Positions 57,989 to 64,000 of a stretch of DNA of 64,000 nt are shown here, one piece after another. Numbering within the stretch: position 1 is the first letter of the stretch; every line of letters starts with the position of its first letter. A program made the translations under genes and the position numbers. Source of the stretch: Thermomonospora catenispora (GTDB lineage Bacteria > Actinomycetota > Actinomycetes > Streptosporangiales > Streptosporangiaceae); assembly GCF_006363815.1 (NCBI RefSeq), contig NZ_RRYT01000012.1, positions 50,933-114,932 of the forward strand, read 5' to 3'. The notes under the pieces were generated by a model. That model worked only from the letters and a program-made list of their open reading frames with translations, was not told the DNA's origin and did not search any database.

Positions 57989-59023
57989 GTGAACCCCATC
58001 CCCGGCTGGTTCTGGGGCGCGACGATCGCCTTCATCGTCGTGCTCTTCGTCTTCGACCTCTTCGTCGCCGTACGCCGTCCGCACGTGGTGCACCTGCGGG
58101 AGGCGACGCTGTGGTCGGTGTTCTATGTCGCGATCGCGCTCGCGTTCGGCGGGGTGCTGTGGGCGGTGTCCGGGGCCGCCGCGGGCACCGAGTACTTCGC
58201 CGGATGGGTGGTCGAGAAAAGCCTGTCGATCGACAACCTCTTCGTCTTCGTGATCATCTTCGCCCGGTTCACGGTGCCCGAGGAGTTCCAGCAGAAGGTG
58301 CTGCTGTTCGGGATCGCGGCGGCGCTGTCGTTGCGCTGCGTCTTCATCGCGATCGGCGCCGCGGCGATCGGGATGTTCTCCTGGACCTTCCTGTTCTTCG
58401 GGCTGGTGCTGCTGTGGACGGCGGTGCAGCTGATCCGGCATCGCAATGACGAACCCGACGTCGACGACAACGCGATAGTCCGGTACGCCCGCAGGGTGCT
58501 GCCGATGACCAACGACTTCCACGGCGGCCGGATGGTCACCCACGAGAGCGGCCGCCGGGTGGTGACGCCGCTGCTGCTGGTGTTCCTGGCGATCGGCAGC
58601 ACCGACATCATGTTCGCGCTGGACTCCATCCCCGCGGTGTTCGGCGTGACCAGGGAGCCGTTCATCGTCTTCACCGCCAACGCGTTCGCCCTGCTCGGCC
58701 TGCGCGCTCTGTTCTTCCTGGTGGAGGGGCTGCTGGAGCGGCTGGTCTACCTGGCCCTCGGGCTGTCGGCGATCCTGGCGTTCATCGGCGTCAAGCTGAT
58801 CCTGCACTTCGCTCACGAGAACATCTCCGCCGACGTCCCCGAGATCCCCATTCCGCTGTCCCTGCTGGTGATCCTCGCCGTCTTGACCGTCACCTCGATC
58901 GCCAGCCTGATCCGCGTCCGCAAGCACCCCGAGGAGAGGGCGCACGCCATCGTCGTCACCGTCCACCGCCGCGACCGCGAGGAGTCCCCGGAGGCCGGGG
59001 ACGAGACGCCCACCGGTCCCTGA
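57989..59023 (+). CDS. TerC family integral membrane protein
   Basis: The 344-residue protein has about nine membrane helices and TerC signatures: VVEKSLSIDNLFVFVIIFARFTVPEEFQQKVLLFGI and the paired acidic motif GSTDIMFALDSIPAVFGVTREPFIVFTANAFALLGLRALFF. TerC proteins, including E. coli Alx, export Mn2+ and affect metal loading of exported enzymes; tellurite resistance is the historic name. The C-terminal 30 residues are an acidic tail. The start is GTG 57989. No yybP-ykoY manganese riboswitch was recognised in the 136-base leader. Confidence 0.92.
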   Translation: MNPIPGWFWGATIAFIVVLFVFDLFVAVRRPHVVHLREATLWSVFYVAIALAFGGVLWAVSGAAAGTEYFAGWVVEKSLSIDNLFVFVIIFARFTVPEEFQQKVLLFGIAAALSLRCVFIAIGAAAIGMFSWTFLFFGLVLLWTAVQLIRHRNDEPDVDDNAIVRYARRVLPMTNDFHGGRMVTHESGRRVVTPLLLVFLAIGSTDIMFALDSIPAVFGVTREPFIVFTANAFALLGLRALFFLVEGLLERLVYLALGLSAILAFIGVKLILHFAHENISADVPEIPIPLSLLVILAVLTVTSIASLIRVRKHPEERAHAIVVTVHRRDREESPEAGDETPTGP

Positions 59024-59060
59024 CCCCCGGCCCCGCACGGGCCGGCGCGCACACCCCCCC

Positions 59061-59130
59061 CGGCGACTCCCGTCGCCGCGCACCGGCCCGCGACCGGCCG
59101 AAGGCCCCGGCGACGGGAGTCGCCGGGGCC
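59061..59130. terminator. pair of mutually complementary terminator hairpins
   Basis: Hairpin 1 has CGGCGAC (59061-59067) and GTCGCCG (59072-59078). Hairpin 2 has GGCCCCGGCGAC (59103-59114) and GTCGCCGGGGCC (59119-59130) with a GGGA loop. The 18 bases of hairpin 1 are the exact reverse complement of 18 bases inside hairpin 2, so the two can pair with each other instead. They lie between the convergent terC and surface-protein genes. Confidence 0.85.
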
Positions 59131-59153
59131 GGGAACGCCGCGGGCCATCGAGG

Positions 59154-59864
59154 TCAGCCGGTCACCGGCAGGTCCTTGACGACCGGCTTGGGAGCCGGGG
59201 CCTGGGCGGCGGGAACGCTCGGGGACGGCTTGACGGTGGGCGTGCTGTCCGGCTTCTTGGTCGGCTTCGGCGTCCGCTCGACCGGGGCGCAGGTGACCGA
59301 GGCGATGCTGAGGGTCTGCGACTTGCCCGCCACCGGCGGCAGCACGACCTCGATCGCGGTGACGGTCAGCCTGCCGTCGGGCCTGCGGACCTGCTTGTTC
59401 AGCACGACCGAGGCGGTGCCGACCCCGTCCAGGCCGACCCTGAGCCCGGTGTTGGGGGCGACGGCGGCGCGCAGGCCCTTGCCGTTCACGGCGGCCTTGA
59501 CCAGGTTCACGGCGCCCCTGCCGTCCACGCAGGTGGCGCTGACCGCCTCGGCGGTCAGCCCGAGCTTGGCGACGGTCAGGTCGGCGACGCTCGCCCGGGC
59601 CCGCCCGGCGCCGGCGGCCGCCGACAGGGCCGAGGCCCGCACCAGCGAGTTGGCCGGGAGCTCCACCACGCTCTTGTGCACCGGCCGCTGCGCGGACGAG
59701 GTCACCGCCGGGGTGGCCGGGATGTTCACCAGACCGCCGGCGGCGAGGGCGTGGGCCGAGCCCGCCGAGGCGGGGGCCGCGTGGGCGGGGGCGGCCAGGG
59801 CGATCGCGGGGGCGGCGGCCATGCCGGCCAGGGCGGCCCCGGTGGCCAGTGTCTTGAACTTCAT
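59154..59864 (-). CDS. secreted surface protein ending in LPVTG
   Basis: The 236-residue protein has a signal peptide (residues 1-29, ending APAHAA), an Ala/Ser-rich beta-strand domain with two cysteines (SATCVDGRGAVNLVKAAVNGKGL and SIASVTCAPVERTP) that resembles the choice-of-anchor/SCO1860-like surface proteins, and a Pro/Lys/Thr-rich linker. The last five residues are LPVTG. A normal sortase substrate continues with a membrane helix and basic tail, both absent here. ATG 59864 follows AGGAGG by four bases. It is next to an L,D-transpeptidase gene on the same strand. Function unknown. Confidence 0.8.
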   Translation of the reverse strand: MKFKTLATGAALAGMAAAPAIALAAPAHAAPASAGSAHALAAGGLVNIPATPAVTSSAQRPVHKSVVELPANSLVRASALSAAAGAGRARASVADLTVAKLGLTAEAVSATCVDGRGAVNLVKAAVNGKGLRAAVAPNTGLRVGLDGVGTASVVLNKQVRRPDGRLTVTAIEVVLPPVAGKSQTLSIASVTCAPVERTPKPTKKPDSTPTVKPSPSVPAAQAPAPKPVVKDLPVTG

Positions 59865-59899
59865 CGCTTCCTCCTGAGCGGTTTTCGGGGGGTGCTCGG

Positions 59900-60742
59900 T
59901 CACGCCGTCACGTGCACGGGCGTGCCGAGCGGGATCTTCGACAGCCGTTCCAGGGCGTCCGCGGGGACGCGGATGCAGCCGTGGGTGACGGCCTTGCCGA
60001 AGACGGACTTGTCCTTCCAGCCGTGGAAGGCGACCGTGCCGGGCCCGCCGCCGAACGTGTCGAGCGTCTGGGAGTGGGCTCCGACCGGCAGCACCAGCGG
60101 GCTGAAGGTGGGCTTGGACGGCTTGAGCAGCGCCAGCAGGAACGTCCGCCCGACCGGGGTGGGGGTGGCGTCCGCGCCCACCGCGACCGTCCATGTGCCG
60201 ACTTTGCGGCCGTCCCGCACGATGGTGAGCCGGCGCTCCCCGACCTCCACCTTGATCTGGTACGGGGTGTGGGCGACGGTCAGCTTGCCGCCGTCCTGCG
60301 GGATCCACCCGGTCGTCTGGTTCGGCTTGCTGGGCAGCATCACCCGATGCCAGCCCTGCCGGGTCTCCAGAACGGGCACCCAGGTGGGGCCGTCCAGCTG
60401 CTTGTCGGGCAGCGCCGCCACCGGACGGCCGCCCGGCTCGGCCGCCACCGGCACCGTGGTGGTGGGGTGCACCACCGTGCCGTCCACCGGCGCGTGCGGA
60501 GCGGGGTCCTTGGGCAGTCCCTGCAGGGTGGTGAACGTGGTCGCCTGCGGCAGCGCGGCCAGGTCCACCTCGCCGGCGGGGCGGGACGAGCTCTGCTGTC
60601 CGCCGCCACCGCCGCAGCCGGACGCCAGCACCGCGCACACGGCCGCCGCGCCGAGGCGGGCCCGCAGGTCCCGGCTCCGACGCCCGGTGTCCCGGGGCGC
60701 CTTCTGCGCACGGCGGATCATTCGCTGAAAACGATGGGTCAC
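59900..60742 (-). CDS. L,D-transpeptidase lipoprotein (YkuD domain)
   Basis: The 280-residue protein has a lipobox (VLASGC, cysteine about residue 46) after a basic N-terminus, so it is anchored outside the membrane. A Pro/Thr-rich and SH3-like middle region (WVPVLETRQGWHRVMLP) precedes the YkuD domain (about 160-278), with IKVEVGERRLTIVRDGRKVGTW, GTVAFHGWKDKSVFG and the catalytic VTHGCIRVPADALERL (His and Cys). It makes 3-3 or protein-wall crosslinks. GTG 60742 is chosen for GGAG five bases upstream; ATG 60721 is possible. It lies just upstream of the LPVTG protein gene and may be cotranscribed. Confidence 0.92.
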   Translation of the reverse strand: MTHRFQRMIRRAQKAPRDTGRRSRDLRARLGAAAVCAVLASGCGGGGGQQSSSRPAGEVDLAALPQATTFTTLQGLPKDPAPHAPVDGTVVHPTTTVPVAAEPGGRPVAALPDKQLDGPTWVPVLETRQGWHRVMLPSKPNQTTGWIPQDGGKLTVAHTPYQIKVEVGERRLTIVRDGRKVGTWTVAVGADATPTPVGRTFLLALLKPSKPTFSPLVLPVGAHSQTLDTFGGGPGTVAFHGWKDKSVFGKAVTHGCIRVPADALERLSKIPLGTPVHVTA

Positions 60743-61350
60743 GACAACTCCACGGGAGTGCGACTCCTCACCCAAGGTGACGATTACTCTCCGCAAGCTC
60801 ACATCTTGCGAGAGTCACATCATTACCACGGGCACCCCGTCGACTGCCGATTAACGGGACTACAGGACGGTAAATCCTGCAGGGCTCCTCAAACCCCACC
60901 CCCACCGACCTGCACCGTTACCAAATTCCCCGGATGTCCGCATATTTCTGATCGCACGTTTAGGGCGGATTGCCGCCATCGAATCGGGACCGACCACGCC
61001 TCACGGTCGGTAGTCGCATCCGGCGCCCCGCGGCGCCGTCACGGCGTCGCCGCCTCGCCGTCGCGACGCCGTCCACCCCTCCTCGACCTGCGATGATCAC
61101 GGCGATCGGGACGGAAGAGGCCACGACCGACGACACCGAAAAACCCTTTATCTGCCCCTTGATGAATTCTCACATCACCGCTTCGCGAGAACTCTTCACG
61201 ATCACGGCGATCATCGCCCGAGCGACGCCGTCATATCCGCCATCGCGCACGACCGCCACCGCGCATGGACACAGTGGAGAAAGCACTAAAAATCCGACGT
61301 CGAGGCCGCCGCATCATGACCGATGGAAATTCCCGGCACCGTCCTCGACG

Positions 61351-61416
61351 TCCTGCACGCACGTCCGTCATGCACGACGCCTGTGCGCACATCCTGCACG
61401 CACCTCTTGTGCGCAC
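61351..61416. repeat. TGCAC-type repeat cluster
   Basis: TCCTGCACGCAC occurs at 61351-61362 and 61392-61403, 41 bases (about four helical turns) apart. TGTGCGCACA (61382-61391) and GTGCGCAC (61409-61416) are palindromes between and after them. This may be a protein-binding cluster or part of a transcript ending at the next hairpin. Confidence 0.6.
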
Positions 61417-61420
61417 GACA

Positions 61421-61452
61421 AAGGCCCCGGCGCCGCCTGGCGCCGGGGCCTT
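61421..61452. terminator. perfect 14-base-pair terminator hairpin
   Basis: AAGGCCCCGGCGCC (61421-61434) pairs with GGCGCCGGGGCCTT (61439-61452) around a GCCT loop. It ends the gatD transcript on the minus strand or a short plus-strand transcript. Confidence 0.85.
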
Positions 61453-61533
61453 GCGTACTTTCGCGCGCATCGGGCCCGCCACGGCCGCGCGGGCGGCCGC
61501 ACGACGATGCGCGAGACCCGCCGGGGAGGCCCG

Positions 61534-62247
61534 TCAGGAGAGCACGGCGTTCAGCCGCTCCTCACGGAGACGTTCGGACCAGGACTCCGGGAGCGGAGGG
61601 AGCTCGTCGCGCTTGAGCGCCCACCGCAGCAGGAGATCGGCCAGGCCGGGGTTGCGGACCAGGGCGGGGCCGTGCATGTAGGTGCCCATGACGTGGTCGG
61701 CGTAGGCGCCCTCGGTGCCGTCCCCGTTGCCGACGCCGTGCACCACCGTCGCCAGCGGCTTGACCCCGGGCCCGAGGTGGGTGACGCCCTGGTGGTTCTC
61801 GAAACCGGTGATCCGGGGCACGTTCAAGGCGGGGTCGACGTCGCCGACGATCTCCCCGACGGCGCGCTTCTCCCCGCGCCCGGAACGGATGTCCAGCAGG
61901 CCCAGGCCCTCGACGGGCTGCCCCTCCTCACCGCCGAACTCGGTGCCCAGCAGCTGGTAGCCGGCGCACACCGCGAAGATCACCGCGCCGAACTCCCGGG
62001 CCCGGTGCAGTCCGCCGTCGTTGCGCAGCCGCCGGGCGGCCAGGATCTGGGGCCGGTCCTCCCCGCCGCCGAGCAGGTAGATGTCGCCGTCCACCGGCAC
62101 GTTCTCGTCCGAGCGGACGTGCACGGTGCGGGTGCTGATGCCGCGCAGCCGCGCCCGGCGCTCCAGGACGATGCAGTTGCCCTGGTCCCCGTAGGTGCTC
62201 AGCAGGTCGGGATAGACCCAGACGATCTTGATGCTGTCAGACGACAC
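61534..62247 (-). CDS. gatD: lipid II isoglutaminyl synthase, glutaminase subunit
   Basis: The 237-residue class I glutamine amidotransferase-like subunit frees ammonia from glutamine for amidation of the lipid II D-glutamate. VIFAVCAGYQLLG carries the nucleophile Cys94 and GTYMHGPAL His192. VYPDLLSTYGDQGNCIVLERRA and GGGEDRPQ are typical of GatD/CobBQ-like proteins. The start GTG 62247 lies inside the 3' end of murT, an 11-base overlap, so synthesis is coupled. This amidation is needed for mDAP-type or L-Lys peptidoglycan crosslinking in Gram-positives. Confidence 0.94.
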   Translation of the reverse strand: MSSDSIKIVWVYPDLLSTYGDQGNCIVLERRARLRGISTRTVHVRSDENVPVDGDIYLLGGGEDRPQILAARRLRNDGGLHRAREFGAVIFAVCAGYQLLGTEFGGEEGQPVEGLGLLDIRSGRGEKRAVGEIVGDVDPALNVPRITGFENHQGVTHLGPGVKPLATVVHGVGNGDGTEGAYADHVMGTYMHGPALVRNPGLADLLLRWALKRDELPPLPESWSERLREERLNAVLS

Positions 62248-63475
62248 GGCCGTACCTCGTTCGGATGTGCTGGAAGGCGGTGTAGTTGGCGATCACGTCC
62301 AGGTGGCCCGGCGGCACCGCCATCACCGCCTGGTCGATGTCGTCCACCACGGTGAAGTCCACCTCGGCGGCCTCCAGCCGGGCGGCCAGGTCCAGCCGGC
62401 GCTCCCCGGTCGCCCACACCGGGCGGCCGCGCAGGATGCGATAGTCCACATCCCACAGCCACGAGGTGTCACGGCCGTCGGGCACCTGAGCGTTGATCGA
62501 CAGCGCCACCGGACCCGGCGCGGGCTGCAGCACATCGAACGCCTCCAGCCAGCCGGCCGGGTTCTTCGCCAGCAGCAGCCGGATGGTGCGGTCCTGGTGC
62601 TCGACCGTGGTGTACCGGCCGGCCACCGACTTGACCTGCGTCATCAGCGGCAGCGCCGTCTCCGGCTCCACACCGAAGTAGGAGGCCACCGCCAGCGCGA
62701 TCGCGGCGTTGGACCGGTTGGCCCGTCCCGGCAGCTGCAGCCCGGTCAGCTCGTAGGTGCGTCCCCCCGGAGCGGTGACCCGCTCGCCGTGCAGGATCCA
62801 GGCGGGCTTGGGCCGGGCGAACGAGCACTCCCGGCACTCCCAGTTGGTGCCCTCGCGGTCCAGCGGCCCGCCGCACTCGGGGCACGACCAGGAGTCCTCC
62901 CGCCAGTGCTGCCCGGCCGCCACCCAGGTGACGCTCTTGGCGGAGGACGCCCCCCAGGTGACCAGCGGGTCGTCGCAGTTGGCGATCACGTGGGTGTTCG
63001 GCGCGGCCTCCAGCGCCTTGCGCCACTTGCCGGCCAGCAGCCAGATCTCCGCGGCCCGGTCCATCTGGTCGCGGCTGAGGTTCATCAGTGCGACGACGCT
63101 CGCCTCGGTCTGCTTGAGCACCATCGGCACGTACTTCTCGTCGCACTCCAGCACGCCGTACTCGGCGTCCAGCGCGGCCGCCAGCGCCGACACGTGCCCG
63201 GTCGGCATGTTGGCGCCGAAGGCGTTGGTGGCGATCTCGCCGAGCGGGGTCATCGCCGCGGTGATCAGCCGCGTGGTGGTGGTCTTGCCGTTGGTGGCGC
63301 TGACCAGAACGAGCTTGCGGTCCTTGGCCAGCCGAGCCAGCAGCTCGGGGTCGAGTTTGAGCCCGATCCGGCCGCCGATCACCGAACCGTCGCCGCGGCC
63401 GGCCAGCCGGGACATCTTGGCGGCGGTGCGGCCCAGCGCTACGGCCATCTGCGCGCGCAGCGGAAGATCGCTCAT
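62237..63475 (-). CDS. murT: lipid II isoglutaminyl synthase, Mur-ligase subunit
   Basis: The 412-residue Mur-ligase-like subunit activates the lipid II D-glutamate with ATP and joins it to ammonia from GatD. It has the P-loop SATNGKTTTTRL (62-67), NLSRDQMDR, VIANCDDPL and a zinc ribbon (SWSCPECGGPL and WECRECSF, about 203-225) typical of MurT. The C-terminal DUF1727 domain includes LLLAKNPAGWLEAFDVL and VDYRILRGRPVWATGERRLDLA with the catalytic Asp. It precedes gatD with an 11-base overlap, the usual arrangement. Confidence 0.95.
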   Translation of the reverse strand: MSDLPLRAQMAVALGRTAAKMSRLAGRGDGSVIGGRIGLKLDPELLARLAKDRKLVLVSATNGKTTTTRLITAAMTPLGEIATNAFGANMPTGHVSALAAALDAEYGVLECDEKYVPMVLKQTEASVVALMNLSRDQMDRAAEIWLLAGKWRKALEAAPNTHVIANCDDPLVTWGASSAKSVTWVAAGQHWREDSWSCPECGGPLDREGTNWECRECSFARPKPAWILHGERVTAPGGRTYELTGLQLPGRANRSNAAIALAVASYFGVEPETALPLMTQVKSVAGRYTTVEHQDRTIRLLLAKNPAGWLEAFDVLQPAPGPVALSINAQVPDGRDTSWLWDVDYRILRGRPVWATGERRLDLAARLEAAEVDFTVVDDIDQAVMAVPPGHLDVIANYTAFQHIRTRYGRVV

Positions 63476-64000
63476 GGACTCCTGCTCTTCCGGGTGAGGC
63501 CTGAACGTCAGACGCGACCAGCCGACGGGGGACGTCAGAGCTGACGGGCGTCACAAGCGAGCCTAGCGCGTGCTCATTACGCTCGTGTGGCGACTCGGAC
63601 TCGGATGCACGGTATGTTCTCGGCGGTCTTGTGCACGGACGCCCGCCCGATGTGCACTGAAAAGACCCGGCGCCGGCGCGGAGGCGCAAGAGGCGGGCGG
63701 GAACGGCCGGCGGCCCGTCCGCGACGGCCCGGCCGGACGACGGGCGGAAGGCCGGAGACGGGTGCGGCGGGGCCGTCGCGCGCGCCGGACCGGTCTCCGG
63801 ACGCGACCGGCACGGAGTCGAAGCAGAACCGGGATGAAAGAGGCGCAACGCCCTTGCTGGCCAAAGCCCGATAACAACAGGAGAGCGGAGCAATCGGCCA
63901 GGACATGGGATCCTGGTGCAGCCCGTGCCCTGTGAGCCGAGGCCCACTCCATGCCGATCCGGCCCACGAGAGGGCGTCAAACCAGTACTTTGACGGAAAA
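63476..64000. other. right-edge region with no supported gene
   Basis: About 525 bases upstream of murT. It should hold the murT promoter, but no clear hexamers stand out. The overlapping small frames on both strands lack protein-like content. The last 60 bases become less GC-rich and end with an inverted repeat (63975-63995), probably the control region of a gene beyond the window. Confidence 0.45.
63975..63995. promoter_or_regulatory. perfect inverted repeat at the window edge
   Basis: CGTCAAA and TTTGACG flank seven bases (CCAGTAC). The perfect 7-7-7 arrangement in a less GC-rich stretch suggests an operator or promoter of a gene beyond position 64000. Confidence 0.55.

Larger units (their letters stand above)
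60743..61533. other. 790-base intergenic region with repeats
   Basis: The left part is the divergent control region of the transpeptidase gene; it has a hairpin at 60787-60814 (CTCTCCGCAAG with CTTGCGAGAG, one bulge). The middle, 60850-61330, is AT-richer and contains no convincing gene. The right part has a 12-base direct repeat TCCTGCACGCAC at 61351 and 61392, two GTGCGCAC palindromes, and a perfect hairpin at 61421-61452. Small reading frames here have no support. Confidence 0.5.

Noticed and set aside
60743..60900. Possible c-di-AMP (ydaO) riboswitch before the L,D-transpeptidase gene
   Set aside because: Actinobacterial wall-hydrolase genes often carry one, but the conserved core sequences were not found on the minus strand here.

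Overview
The window is a stretch of chromosome from a very high-GC Gram-positive actinobacterium, most likely of the order Streptosporangiales (Thermomonospora/Actinomadura type). The evidence is G/C-biased third codon positions, frequent GTG and some TTG starts, mycothiol synthesis (mshA), an F420-type nitroreductase, a DUF2637 membrane protein, a CarD/IspF/CysS/RlmB block and a PhoP-PhoR/PhoU block in the arrangement known from Streptomyces. These assignments come from reading the sequence, not from a database search. No rRNA, tRNA, CRISPR array, insertion sequence or prophage gene was seen.

Layout. 0-6.5 kb: DUF4383 protein, GNAT acetyltransferase, an Fe/Mn superoxide dismutase behind a near-consensus Nur (nickel regulator) box, RecQ, an SMR exporter coupled to an azoreductase with a divergent TetR and twin operators, and a DUF4429/SHOCT protein. 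6.5-11.4 kb: a three-gene operon with two 4-base GTGA overlaps encoding hydroxyacid-oxoacid transhydrogenase, a D-2-hydroxyglutarate-dehydrogenase-like FAD/Fe-S protein and a GntR/FCD regulator. 11.4-12.9 kb: a decayed GntR-UTRA regulator and methyltransferase pair carrying frameshifts. 13-29 kb: rlmB, cysS, membrane proteins, fumarylacetoacetase, ispF, carD, a lipoprotein, phoP-phoR, four 11-base PHO-box repeats, phoU, gpmA, a YbjN protein and mshA.

29-47 kb: SDR, methyltransferase, acyl-CoA synthetase, macrodomain protein, epimerase, DODA dioxygenase, a BlaI/M56 pair divergent from cydAB with strong BlaI-type operators between them, a cationic secreted peptide, MarR with a nitroreductase-hemerythrin fusion, AzlCD with an XRE-cupin regulator, a VOC protein, an MMPL transporter with a TetR repressor, and an SGNH lipoprotein. 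47-56.3 kb: XRE regulator, HbhA-like coiled-coil protein and DUF2516 protein in the order of mycobacterial Rv0474-Rv0476, a YpfJ-type metallopeptidase, a DUF2207 protein, Rhizobium-type L-asparaginase with a BKACE enzyme, dtd, ygfZ and a Nur-like Fur protein. 56.3-64 kb: a structured RNA element whose start complements the 16S rRNA 3' tail, nitrobindin, DsrE and TerC proteins, a surface protein, an L,D-transpeptidase and gatD-murT.

Several parts fit together. The Nur-like regulator at 56 kb probably controls the sod gene at 1.5 kb. PhoP-PhoR, PhoU and the PHO box form the phosphate-sensing module. BlaI/M56 probably controls cytochrome bd. MurT/GatD and the L,D-transpeptidase act on peptidoglycan. 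Most convergent gene ends carry perfect GC-rich hairpins without U tracts, typical actinobacterial terminators.
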